Below, one piece after another: positions 11,153 to 20,222 of a stretch of DNA of 35,000 nt (position 1 is the first letter of the stretch; every line of letters starts with the position of its first letter). This DNA comes from Tubiluchus corallicola (taxonomy: Eukaryota; Priapulida; Priapulimorpha; Priapulimorphida; Tubiluchidae): positions 1 through 35,000 of the forward strand of contig JAQGDQ010001219.1 of the NCBI GenBank assembly GCA_030141605.1. Direction: 5' to 3'. The notes below the pieces were generated by a model. It did not search any database, was not told where the DNA came from, and worked only from the letters and a program-made list of their open reading frames with translations. Made by a program: the position numbers and the translations under genes.

Positions 11153-11351
11153 CGGTTTATAAATCCATTGTCTTTCTTTGGGATTCTCTTCCAAATATCT
11201 TTTGAACGCCACCCTTCTGGGCTGGTAAGATAAACGTAAGAGGTACGAAGCTAAAATCTTCTGTTCCGTATTTGCCTCTTAGAAATTTGATGTTTCTCCA
11301 GAAACCGTCCTTCTGGCAAGTTTCTTTTCCTGATCCGGGAAAATGGTTGTG
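11153..11351 (-). pseudogene. Captured TTLL exon (copy on the minus strand), frameshifted
   Basis: Same 199-bp exon as 18503-18701: acceptor '...tttcag' then HNHFPGSGKETCQKDGFWRN, with the donor 'gtattt' after the last codon. Tubulin tyrosine ligase-like proteins carry an NHFPG...KD...N core and a downstream WI-K-P motif. Here the first part reads in one frame and the WIYKP end in the +1 frame, so one base has been gained near LPAQ. Upstream the exon is fused after only 'ttcag' to the end of the hammerhead segment ('gatccatatat'), so the AB modules, satellite and most upstream intron present at 18.4 kb are missing. No ATG precedes it. Confidence 0.75.
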
Positions 11352-11700
11352 CTGAAATATATGGATCACGGATCGACTGTTTTCTCTGAATTCAAATATT
11401 AAGCTCGATTAAAATGATTCCGTATTTTTTACAGACAATGAAAAACATTTATAGTTAAAAATTACACAACTTTATTAAAACTTTTACATTATAAAAGTTA
11501 AAATCATGCCAAACGTTTCGACAGGCTGGCGCTGTCATCATCAGTGGTAAATTTACAAACATACAACCAGATTATATAGACAGAGCCTATTATGGCACTA
11601 ATTAAGTAGTTAACAGAAGGCAAATAGGTAATAATAAAGCAGGCCAGAAGAAAAGAAATTGATACAGTAACAAATAGCTAAGTGTTGGATGTTTCGTTTT
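11352..11700 (-). repeat. Hammerhead-bearing segment of the TauD-type unit, minus strand
   Basis: Reverse complement of 23695-24020. It shares the 'tctatataatctgg' variant with that copy, whereas the TTLL-type copies read 'tgcctatataaactgg'. It ends at 'gatccatatat', where the other copies continue into module C, and is fused directly to the TTLL exon instead. Confidence 0.85.
11509..11547 (-). ncRNA. Hammerhead-ribozyme-like motif (copy 5)
   Basis: Identical core and stem II to the copy at 10101-10139 and the plus-strand copy at 23835-23873: CTGATGA, stem II GACAG/CTGTC, GAAAC, then GTT and the stem I strand TGG. The same extra U follows CTGATGA. Confidence 0.55.
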
Positions 11701-12471
11701 TCACTTAAAGTAGTAAATTGGTCGTACTTGTTGCACACGGCATTCACCAAATTCACTACGAAATTCACCAGCAGTGCCAGAAACGTCTACAATTCCATAG
11801 CAACCACCATTTCGTACGGTTATTAAGGTGTTTTTGTAGAAATTGGATAAAAACAAAGGTCAACTCTAGTCTAGTTTTTCGTTACGCAATTATTTAACGT
11901 GAATTATCTCAGCTTAGAAATACCATAAAGCGATGAACTTGGCATCAAAATGATCCTCATGAAATGGAGTTTCATAATATGTGAATAACTAAAAAAGCTG
12001 ATCTTTCAACAGATTTGCACTGCAAGCATCCATATAGATTAAATTCTTATTTGGATGGTTTTCTTTCCTGTTCGTTGACCTGTTGAGGTCATACGCCTTG
12101 ATTTGTTGAGATATTTGTTTTACCGGAACCATTCGGTAACTATATAAAGTACACTCGCTTTGAAGCAATTAATTGTAATTAATTAATCACCCGACTACGG
12201 GAGCTTCGGTTGCGTCGATAGGGCAGTGATATCTTCCCGCACGACCTTGAACCACGAAATATGCGTCGTGTTATAAATCTTTATCCCCCTAGTTGACAAG
12301 CAGGCTTCCACAATAAGCCGTCTCAATGTGAATAACTCTATGTATAGATCCTTTATGCAGTAAATTCAAGGTGCAAGCTGAGTGAGTCATCATAGCTGAA
12401 CGGCATAATCTTCGTTCAGAATCTAATCTATTATGATTAATCTAATTTCGAATTTTCTATTGATTAATTCC
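11701..12471 (-). repeat. Y module and 3' flank of the dioxygenase cargo, minus strand
   Basis: Reverse complement of 21997-22121 joined directly to 23036-23694; the 914-bp block 22122-23035 is absent here (junction near 12349). It contains 'accgaatggttccggtaaaac' and a TATATA-type stretch near 12140. The first ~120 bp next to the stop codon are presumably the original 3' UTR of the dioxygenase gene. No open frame of note. Confidence 0.85.
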
Positions 12472-13078
12472 TTATTTCAAAATAAATTCATAACATATTT
12501 CTTCGATAGTCACCCTATGGAGGATTCTCAGTCCAAACTCTTCTGGTGGGTATTGAGTAGCGGGACTTGCTATGTGAGCTAGAGCCAAGTTGTCAGAAAT
12601 GATAAAATCCCCAGCTTCCCACTTATGCGAGTAAATAAACTTTCCATTTTCTCTCGTAATTTCCTTATATTATCTCTTATATTCCTTATATAATGAATAT
12701 CTCTTATTATCGCTTCAGTTTCTAACATGTCTGTCAGTCGTTCTTGGGGCGTCCCTTTGTCCCATAAAAACAGTTCCGTATGACCAAGCCGAAGACATAA
12801 CACCGTCTCATTTGTAACTGGATGCGAGTAGACCACTGGATGCTCCACTTTTACTACATTAAAGTGCTTGCGCAAATGAAGTCTTTCCCATGTTTTTCTC
12901 CTTTCTCTATCAAGTCCCTTAACCAGATCATTCAGGGCAACATACATCGTATCTCCATCTTTTGGCACAGAAATAATATGTAAGAGGGCATAGCTGAACG
13001 GTTTTGGCATGTATGTGCCGTCAATGTGCCAACCCTCGTTTCCAAAGTTCATTAGGCCTTCATCCGAATAATTGGAAA
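12472..13078 (-). pseudogene. TauD/TfdA-family dioxygenase fragment, frameshifted copy
   Basis: Second copy of the plus-strand coding block at 21416-21996, about 97% alike at protein level. It begins at the same possible acceptor ('ctacaaaag'), keeps the WHIDGTY iron-binding motif, and is disrupted about two thirds along (12667-12693). There a net gain of about 26 bp, made of a local repeat of 'aagagata/ataagg' sequence, shifts the frame, so the visible protein ends early in an unrelated tail. The DNA beyond still encodes, in the other frame, the second iron histidine region (SDNLALAHIASP) and the C-terminal LRILHRVTI segment. As it stands it cannot make an active enzyme. Confidence 0.85.
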
Positions 13079-13116
13079 CTTTTGTAGAAGATGAAGATTA
13101 GGATTAGGAGTAGGAG

Positions 13117-13328
13117 TAGGACAGAACCCAGAGTGAGATCAGGACTATGACTGTCTTTGTATATTATGAATAATTTCGTTTATATAGACTATACACAAGA
13201 AAGGTCCTAGGATAGAACCCAGAGTGATATCAGGATCATGACTGTCATTGTATATTATGAATAATGTCGTTTATATAGACAAGAAACGAGAAAGGGCCTA
13301 GGATAGACCCCAGAGTGATATCAGGGCC
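13117..13328 (-). repeat. 90-bp satellite, short array (about 2.4 units), minus strand
   Basis: Reverse complement of the satellite at 20986-21377, carrying the same 'gttctat...gacctttcttgtg' variant. It lies between the B module and the dioxygenase cargo exactly as on the plus strand. It has about two units fewer than the plus-strand relative. Confidence 0.9.
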
Positions 13329-14160
13329 ATAATAATGGCCGACCCAGCTCGCCCAGAAGACATTATTCTGTATCTTTTCTTAAGCTCAGCAACCCCAGCT
13401 CTTCCTGAGTCCCCATTCCACAGGCACCTGGGTCTGTCAATTTTATGATCTTTGATCCTCGCCTAAGAAATAGAGTGATCATGAATGCAATTTGTCTTCT
13501 CTGATTTCTGGGTTTTCTTGATTTTATTGCCTACCCAAATATATAACTTTTCATATCACCTCTGGGGGATCAAAACCCTTGAATTTACATCCATGAATGC
13601 TTCTAGATCATCTTTTTCATGTTCCCAGTGATTATGAAGATGCTTTGTAAACTCTAAGCATCAGCATCAGATACATCATTATACCTCCTACAATAAGACG
13701 CCATCTTGTGAGATAACTTTCAGTTTTAACCATTTATGCTTTTATAACAAGCATCTTTGTGTCAGTCTAATAATGAAACTTAGACTGACAATTATTATAA
13801 TAATTTCTTAAATAATTTACCTAATTAGATGAGCTCTTAGCGGTCTGCACCACTGGCACCGCAAAATAGTCATTGTGCATTCAGGCTTTCTGACTCATTG
13901 TGCAATTAGAACTATTTCTGTAGAAAACTGTTGTAAAAAGTTGTAAACCTGTCTACATTTCTGAACGTGAACAGCTAATGAGAACTAGTTTATTGCATTT
14001 CAATTTGGATTTTGCAAACTGATCTAAATTTACATTAGATTATTTTACAAATTTTCTCTGATGCAGCTCTAAATTAAAACTTTAATTGCATCGTCTTACT
14101 GCTCACATGAAGTCCTTTAAATTTTAGATAGATGCTGCCAAATGTAGCAAGAATCTGTGG
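13329..14160 (-). repeat. AB module, minus strand
   Basis: Reverse complement of an AB module. The B part includes the extra segment 'ttgctgagcttaagaaaag' found only at 20920-20940, while its A part carries the variant 'gtcagtctaagtttcatt' found at 17380-17398, so it is a mosaic of the two subtypes. On its far side (14072-14160) it continues into 'agattcttgctacatttgg', the same extension seen at 31660-31770 and unlike module C. Confidence 0.85.
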
Positions 14161-14350
14161 ATCGAAATTGATAGAAATAACTAGGTGTTTGAAAATAAAC
14201 TTATAGGAATTGAACGCCTTTATTCATTAGTAGAAGGCTTATCAGGGTATAAAGATAAACTGTCTTTTCTTAATAAGTTCCAGTTATTTGTATGTGTCTG
14301 TATTTGACAATTAGAAAACGTCTAACGCATTTTCATTTCGAGAAATGAGA
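14161..14350 (-). repeat. Fragment of the X tail, minus strand
   Basis: A diverged reverse complement of 19440-19610 ('cttattaagaaaag' region through 'tattttcaaacac'). The hammerhead segment expected next is absent: the sequence jumps from 'tatcaatttc' to 'gatccacag', as if the roughly 270-bp ribozyme segment had been deleted between short matches. Confidence 0.65.
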
Positions 14351-14791
14351 TGCACAAACTGCTAAAACATCGTTGGCTGTTCATGCTCACCATACACCAC
14401 GTGAATTCGGTTACAGTAGCAACATTTGAAGAAAAAGTTGCTTCCGAGTCCTGCTCAGTCGAATCCCAGCTGAGGTCAAGAACTTCCGAACTCTCCTCAC
14501 AAGGTACAAGCTCTGTAAAAAGTTATCAATGAATAAATAATTATGTCAGAATCTGTTGTGATGAAATTTTAATTAATAAAATAATCATCTTGATGGTGTT
14601 AGTAATAAACACAGTTTATATTTTACAGTATTATTTATCACATTGTGCTTATTAATGAATATTTGAACCTATCTATATAACATTTACATATTCGGATCAA
14701 TGCAGATTATATATTAGAAAAATATGTAAGAATTTAAATAGGACATCTTTTGCAAAAGCTTGATTAGTGAACTCTCAAACTTAGCATAGAA
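14351..14791. other. Non-repeated AT-rich DNA with one short open frame
   Basis: An open frame at 14350-14532 encodes a serine-rich stretch (EEKVASESCSVESQLRSRTS). Its first codons lie in the X-tail fragment. I recognise no domain and see no clear splice borders. The rest is AT-rich and featureless. Confidence 0.3.
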
Positions 14792-15470
14792 AAACCTACG
14801 TCTAAGCTACATTACTTACAGCAAAACCGGACTCAGTCTTAAACTGCAGGTCAAAACAAACTATTCTGTAAAATATTGAAATGAAACATACTTTTTTCAA
14901 GAATGACATACGCGAAAGAATTGTTAACACAATTTCACGTTCATTGCCACTAGTTCTTCGCTTGTACATGTATTTCGCCATTCGTTAGTTAGATGGGCAC
15001 TAATGCCTGCATGTCGGAAATGCATTGCACAAAAAACGTGTGCTGTAACTTAAAGTTCAGATGTGTTAGTTTGTGACGAGCTACACACGTTCGACAGCTC
15101 ATGCGTGAGCACAGCCGTAAATATGGATATTGAATTTTTATCTTAAACCTTGCCTAGTTTTAGTGCAACACACTGCATATCTTGCAGTAACACTGTACTT
15201 AAATTTTCGCTTTCACAAACACGTACAACACGCTCGTGGAGTATTTTTGCTCTTGAAAATCATGTTAGTTTTTGATCTGACTAATAGTTCGGCTCGCCTG
15301 CCGTTTATTAAGATTTTAATCTATTATTTAATTATCAGGAACACTTTTGTAGTGTTAATTGTGTTAAAATCTAAACTTTTAATCCGACTTGAAAATTGGG
15401 TTGTATATGAAAAATCATCCTGTCTTCCTTTAATCCTCACAACATCTTATTCCATGCACTATTTTTGATG
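14792..15470 (+). repeat. X2 module, second copy
   Basis: Matches the window start (1-430) closely and the X modules at 18.9-19.4 kb more distantly. The downstream half (15180-15300) still aligns with the X stretch that in other copies reads 'gcaagcacatgcaac'. A 112-codon open frame here (15130-15468) has no ATG-based support across copies and is rich in hydrophobic residues typical of translated AT-rich DNA; I do not call it a gene. Confidence 0.65.
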
Positions 15471-15860
15471 CAGGTGTGGTACATTCCACAGGGCTGTCCA
15501 GTACCTATCCAACCCACCTTTAATAAAGCAATTATACACCTAGGCGTACGTCTGGGAAGCCTAATTATGGCAGACTTGAAGGCTCTAATTATTACACTAT
15601 GAAGCATCGTAGGATGTAATTCACCTTTGATGATTTAGTGAAATCTCAACACATGGACCCACTATTCACCCAACTGTCTCTCCACAGGTCGTAGGGTGCT
15701 TTTGTACAACAGACAACCCTTTGACTAATGGCTCGCCCGAACTGGAGTCATTAGAATTGTTATACCACTGTTTAGCAGAAGCGTGCAATACAAGTCGTTT
15801 ACAGCGAAAGAATATCTTCTATTTTAGTCAGTAAGCACATAAATTTCTTTCTAATATTGG
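15471..15860 (+). other. Unresolved stretch with exon-like open frames
   Basis: After 'tttttgatgcag' (15460-15471) an open frame of about 43 codons reads VWYIPQGCPVPIQPTFNKAI and ends at TGA. A second open frame of about 66 codons without ATG covers roughly 15637-15840 (CTTDNPLTNGSPELESLELL). Both look more protein-like than the surrounding translation, but neither has a complete pair of splice sites or a recognisable family. They may be remnants of a gene or transposon. Confidence 0.25.
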
Positions 15861-15874
15861 AGGAAACGCTTCAT

Positions 15875-15918
15875 GGGGGGAGGGGGGAGTAGGTATCTCC
15901 CTCCCTCTCTCCCTATCT
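15875..15918. other. G-rich/C-rich inverted tract
   Basis: A run 'ggggggaggggggag' is followed 8 bases later by 'ctccctccctctctccc'. The two halves can pair into a strong hairpin; the G strand can also form a G-quadruplex. It stands out sharply in an AT-rich region and lies about 45 bp from the donor side of the minus-strand exon 15961-16060. Confidence 0.6.
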
Positions 15919-15960
15919 CTAATCAATTAGGGCGTGGCTCATTAAGATATTTTTTCTTAC

Positions 15961-16060
15961 CGTTTACTAAAGCCCTTTCAGCTTCGTCAACCTTCCTGGG
16001 AAGAAAACTGACATGGTATTGACCATCAGTGGTCAGCATTGTCACCACAACTGTCAGAAC
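15961..16060 (-). CDS. Isolated internal exon, 33 codons, family not recognised
   Basis: On the minus strand 'aatttttcag' precedes and 'gtaagaaaaa' follows a 100-bp block, giving a strong acceptor and donor. Only one frame is open. It begins VLTVVVTMLTTDGQYHVSFL and continues with a charged helix-like segment (RKVDEAERAL), then one extra base before the donor. The peptide looks like a beta strand pair followed by a helix, but I cannot assign a family. No partner exon is evident within the window. It may be part of a host gene with long introns on the minus strand. Confidence 0.5.
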
Positions 16061-17171
16061 CTGAAAAATTAATAATTTTGTAGGAAGTGAAAATTAACTA
16101 AAATGAATAAATTACAATTGAAATAAATTATGATTTGATTATAATATTACAAATATAATTACACATTTTACAAAATATAGTTGCATAATTTCACTTACTT
16201 TAACAAAGAAACATAAAGATATTGTAATGGCCCGTGAATACAGGGGCAAACCATAGGAGCCAATTAATGGTAGTCGCTGCTAAGTTCGATCAGTTCCTTG
16301 GCCGAGCTAGAGGTACTAACCGACTGCCCACTAAAGAAACAGACAATAGCTGAGCGTAGGCAGACTCTACGGGGGCTCTACCTAAATAGCATGGATTCTT
16401 TTGTGGTGGGATTGATTAAAAACAGGCTTTCCATCTATACCTCAAAAACCAAACTGTAACCAGTCGAATAAATGACAAAATATTAAGTTTAATGACACAA
16501 ACAAAAACAGTTGTATAATTGAGCTTTTTGTAAACAATGGAAATTAGTAATAAGCAAAAGTAAATCTGAAAAATGCTACTAAACAGCATGGCATGAAATA
16601 AATGCAATGACAAAACATACAAAAATCATACAGTGTTCCTACCTATTTAAAGGGGTTCTACTTACTCTACCAGCCACCCCAAAATGCGTACGCTAGCATA
16701 GTATATTCTCCAGACAAATGTAGTTTGTGGTCATAGTCCTTTAGAACGACTAAAGTGTGGTTCAAACTTCATCTAACGGGTTCACAACTCCCGCAGTAAC
16801 GACGCAAAAAGTCTGAGAGAAACGTAGTTAAATGTTTAACATAAGTCTATCAAAAGAGTGACGTGTGAGCGGAGCAGTAGGCACACGTGCGTTCGGAAAT
16901 TCACATCAAAACAAGTTCTCCCTCTGGCCAATTAACGATAACGTAAGTAAACAGGTACCTTTGCCTTCCGGTTTATTAGCATAAAGTTCCTACCCGGGCA
17001 GTGACGAGTTCCCATGCGATGGACTGTCGAGCTGGGTACCTTTCCAACTGCACGACGGTGCTTTCATATGATCCGAAACGACATCTTCCCGGCAAGGTAA
17101 GATCAGCAAAGCCATGTAAACCAATGAGTGGACATCTTCCACCACCACAAATAGATCATTAGCTTAATAAG
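16061..17171. other. Mostly non-repeated DNA, no confirmed gene
   Basis: Nothing certain. A plus-strand open stretch from ATG at about 17013 (MRWTVELGTFPTARRCF) ends at a good donor 'ggcaaggtaaga' near 17095 and could be a first coding exon, but has no further support. The segment 16225-16395 ('gtgaatacaggggcaaacca') looks moderately GC-rich and could be an old short repeat. Confidence 0.3.
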
Positions 17172-17794
17172 AAATGCAATAAACTAGTTCTCATTAGCTG
17201 TTCACGTTCAGAAATGTAGACAGGTTTACAACTTTTTACAACAGTTTTCTACAGAAATAGTTCTAATTGCACAATGAGTCAGAAAGCCTGAATGCACGAT
17301 GACTATTTTGCGGTGCCAGTGGTGCAGACCGCTAAGAGCTCATCTAATTAGGTAAATTATTTAAGAAATTATTATAATAATTGTCAGTCTAAGTTTCATT
17401 ATTAGACTGACACAAAGATGCTTGTTATAAAAGCATAAATGGTTAAAACTGAAAGTTATCTCACAAGATGGCGTCTTATTGTAGGAGGTATAATGATGTA
17501 TCTGATGCTGATGTTTAGAGTTTACAAAGCATCTTCATAATCACTGGGAACATGGAAGAGATGATCTAGAAGCATTCATGGATGTAAATTCGAGGGTTTT
17601 GATCCCTCAGAGGTGATATGAAAAGTTATATATTTGGGTAGGCAATAAAATCAAGAAAACCCAGAAATCAGAGAAGACAAATTGCATTCATGATCACTCT
17701 GTTTCTTATGTGAGGATCACAGATCATGAAATTGACAGATGCAGGTGCATGTGGAATGGGGACTCAGGAAGAGCTGGGTCGGCCATTATTATGG
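17172..17794 (+). repeat. AB module opening unit 1, 5' truncated
   Basis: Begins inside the A module at 'gaaatgcaataaactagttc' and runs through B to 'gagctgggtcggccattatt'. It carries the 'gtcagtctaagtttcatt' variant shared with the minus-strand copy at 13.7 kb. No C module precedes it, so this is the left edge of the plus-strand array. The whole module is non-coding. Confidence 0.9.
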
Positions 17795-18449
17795 CCCTGA
17801 AATCGCTCTGGGCTCTATTCTAGGCCCTTTCTTTTTTTGTCTATATAAACAACATTATTCATAATATACAGTGACAGTCATGGTCCTGATATCACGCTGG
17901 GCTCTATCCTAGGCCCTTTCTTTTTCTTGTCTATATAAACGACATTATTCATAATATACAATGACAGTCATGGTCCTGATATCAGTCTGGGCTCTATCCT
18001 AGGCCCTTTCTTTTTCTTGTCTATGTAAACGACATTATTCATAATATACTATGAGAGTCATGGTCCTGATATCACTCTGGGCTCTATTCTAGGCCCTTTC
18101 TTTTTTTGTCTATATAAACGACATTATTCATAATATACAGTGACAGTCATGGTCCTGATATCACGCTGGGCTCTATCCTAGGCCCTTTCTTTTTCTTGTC
18201 TATATAAACGACATTATTCATAATATACAATGACAGTCATGGTCCTGATATCAGTCTGGGCTCTATCCTAGGCCCTTTCTTTTTCTTGTCTATGTAAACG
18301 ACATTATTCATAATATACTATGAGAGTCATGGTCCTGATATCACTCTGGGCTCTATCCTAGGCCCTTTCTTTTCTTTGTCTATATAAACGACATTATTCA
18401 TAATATACAGTCACCGCCATGGTCCTGATATCACTCTGGGCTCTATCCT
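17795..18449 (+). repeat. 90-bp satellite array of unit 1, seven units in an ABC-ABC-D order
   Basis: Seven tandem units, with 'taggccctttc' at about 17821, 17910, 18000, 18090, 18179, 18269 and 18359. Three unit variants (A: 'tttttttgtc', 'cacgctggg'; B: 'caatgacag', 'cagtctggg'; C: 'tatgtaaac', 'tatgagag') repeat in order, making a 269-bp higher-order repeat, and are followed by a distinct last unit D. Each unit has 'tatataaac' (C: 'tatgtaaac'), and most carry the inverted repeat 'atgacagtcat'. The array ends inside 'gggctctatcct' where the cargo begins. Confidence 0.95.
18381..18388 (+). promoter_or_regulatory. TATA box in the last satellite unit
   Basis: TATATAAA lies 38 bp before the ATG at 18419; the same spacing occurs at 27087-27094 before the ATG at 27125. 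Other satellite units carry the same or a very similar box, so the array could act as a repeated promoter facing the cargo. There is no evidence of transcription in the sequence itself. Confidence 0.4.
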
Positions 18450-18697
18450 TCCTATTGATGACAGAATTTTGTGAAAAAACGGAGACGTTTTCTGCATTTC
18501 AGCACAACCATTTTCCCGGATCAGGAAAAGAAACTTGCCAGAAGGACGGTTTCTGGAGAAACATCAAATTTCTAAGAGGCAAATACGGAACAGAAGATTT
18601 TAGCTTCGTACCTCTTACGTTTATCTTACCAGCCCAGAAGGGTGGCGTTCAAAAGATATTTGGAAGAGAATCCCAAAGAAAGACAATGGATTTATAA
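18419..18697 (+). CDS. Chimeric ORF: satellite-encoded hydrophobic start fused to TTLL exon
   Basis: ATG in 'ccgccatgg' (a good vertebrate-type start context) opens 92 codons. Residues 1-10 (MVLISLWALS) come from the last satellite unit, residues 11-28 from the sequence between satellite and exon, and residues 29-92 from the TTLL exon read in its first frame. The first ~15 residues are hydrophobic and resemble a short signal peptide. The unit D variant 'ccgccatgg' replaces 'cagtcatgg' of the other units only where this ORF starts. The same ORF exists at 27125-27403 with two amino-acid changes (TEF/TKF, RGK/RAK). No known family has this architecture; translation is unproven, and the exon's own frameshift argues that it is incidental. 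Confidence 0.3.
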   Translation: MVLISLWALSFLLMTEFCEKTETFSAFQHNHFPGSGKETCQKDGFWRNIKFLRGKYGTEDFSFVPLTFILPAQKGGVQKIFGRESQRKTMDL

Positions 18698-18701
18698 ACC
18701 G
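18503..18701 (+). pseudogene. Captured TTLL (tubulin tyrosine ligase-like) exon with both splice sites
   Basis: 'gttttctgcatttcag' is a good acceptor and 'gtattt' a donor; between them lie 199 bp. The first frame gives HNHFPGSGKETCQKDGFWRN and then KYGTEDFSFVPLTFILP; the +1 frame gives an FKRYLEENPKERQWIYKP end that stops exactly at the donor. This matches the order in TTLL enzymes, which add tyrosine, glutamate or glycine to tubulin tails through an ATP-grasp-like domain: NHFPG, then KD...N, then F-P-T-LP, then WI-KP. One extra base near LPAQ breaks the frame, and the catalytic remainder is missing, so no enzyme can result. Presence of the flanking intron ends shows capture at the DNA level rather than from mRNA. 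Confidence 0.75.
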
Positions 18702-19590
18702 GTATTTACAACACTTACAATCTTAATATTTCTAAATAAATATCAATTTGAAATTCATAGAAACAATAGTGCTCTCATTCACTTAATGTAAAAATGTTGA
18801 AAAATTTCGTTCTGTTGTGCAAATAAACTGTAACAGGACAGACAAGCTGATAAATATGTGAAATGGACCTCTTCCCAATAACATCCTTGGCTTAAACGAG
18901 AACTGGACCCTATCTTAAGCTATGGCACAAAACTATCTAATCTTCAAATTATTGAAAGGGAACATACTGTTCCTTCAAGAATGAATTACGTGCAAGAATT
19001 ATTACACCAGAAACGTAATTTCATATTCACGTAAATTACTTCTAACCTTCTGCATGCATTTTGATAATTCGTTAGTGAGGTGGGCAAGAGCGTCTCCATC
19101 TCGACTAGTGCCTCCAACTCTAAATATGGTTCAATTGTGATGTGGCACACACGTTCGAGAGCTCGTGTGTGAGCATAGCGGTAGATTTAAAATTTGAATT
19201 CTAAATCTAAACAAAATTTGCGGACTTTTTATATATCACGAAAAATGTTGTACAGTTACTGTAGCATTGTGCACTTTTATTTCTGCTTTCGCAAGCACAT
19301 GCAACAAGCTCATGGAATGTTTGTGCTGTTGAAAAATATGTTCAGTTGTGATGTCATCACTATTTGTGCTCGATTAATCCCAAATTTTTAACCGCATGAA
19401 CAGCCAATGATGTTTTAGCTCTTGTGTTAATGAAAATGTGTTAGACGCTTTTTAATTGTCAAATACAGATATACAAATAACTGGAACTTATTAAGAAAAG
19501 GAAGTTTATCTATATACCCTAATAATCCTTCTTTTAATGTACAAAGCAGTTCAATTCCTTTAAGTTTATTTTCAAACACTTAGCTATTTG
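18702..19590 (+). repeat. X module (tail of unit 1)
   Basis: Runs from the TTLL splice donor to the hammerhead segment; shared with 27408-28195 and, inverted, 10301-11152. It contains a perfect inverted repeat CACACACG/CGTGTGTG (19146-19153 and 19164-19171). An open frame at 19194-19391 starts at TTG, not ATG, and its conservation between copies is what nearly identical DNA would give. Distant versions are at 1-430, 14792-15470 and 33815-34165. Confidence 0.85.
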
Positions 19591-20222
19591 TTACTGTATC
19601 AATTTCTTTTCTTCTGGCCTGCTTTATTATTACCTATTTGCCTTCTGTTAACTACTTAATTAGTGCCATAATAGGCTCTGCCTATATAAACTGGTTGTAT
19701 GTTTGTAAATTTACCACTGATGATGACAGCAGCAGCCTGTCGAAACGTTTGGCATGATTTTAACTTTTATAATGTAAAAGTTTTAATAAAGTTGTGTAAT
19801 TTTTAACTATAAATGTTTTTCATTGTCTGTAAAAAATACGGAATCATTTTAATCGAGCATAATATTTGAATTCCGAGAAAACAGTCGATCCGTGATCCAT
19901 ATATTGATCAAGAACTCTCAAAAGTGAGACTGGCAACAGCGCATTATTTCCGTTTTTCAAGTGAAGAAGTATTTCTATGTTTAAAAATGACTTTATTCCG
20001 AACAAAAGACGTCAGGCGTGAATATAAAACTGTTAGCGAAGTGAAAATGCCTATCACAAATTATCATCAACTGCTGTTAGTATTTTTATAAGAGTGCTGT
20101 ACTCGTCAGCACAGGTAAAATAACCATTACAATAAAATCTGTTTATTTTATTAACATACTAACCATAAGTTTAGATATTTACAAAATTTTAGTCATAAAC
20201 GAGAGAATTAGTCAGAATTAGT
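19591..20222 (+). repeat. Hammerhead segment and C module closing unit 1
   Basis: Starts in the pyrimidine-rich stretch after 'tagctatttgttactg', includes the hammerhead-like motif and 'ttaataaagttg' about 45 bp later (possible poly(A) signal), and continues with module C ('gatcaagaactctcaaaagt' onward) into the next AB module without a gap. The seamless C-to-AB transition here and near 24322 shows that the units are joined head to tail. Confidence 0.85.
19714..19752 (+). ncRNA. Hammerhead-ribozyme-like motif (copy 1)
   Basis: CCA (19714), CTGATGA (19717-19723), U, stem II GACAG/CTGTC with loop 'cagcagc', GAAAC (19742-19746), GTT, TGG (19750-19752). The stem II loop differs from the copies at 10.1, 11.5 and 23.8 kb ('cgccagc') while the core and both stem strands are unchanged. 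Type I hammerheads with minimal stem III are established in Penelope-like elements and animal retrozymes. Predicted cleavage is between 19749 and 19750. The extra U after CTGATGA is a caveat. Confidence 0.55.

Noticed and set aside
17795-18449. Integron-type attachment sites
   Set aside because: The constant cargo junction invites the comparison, but there is no integrase, no attC-like paired core sites, and the organism is eukaryotic; I keep only the junction observation.
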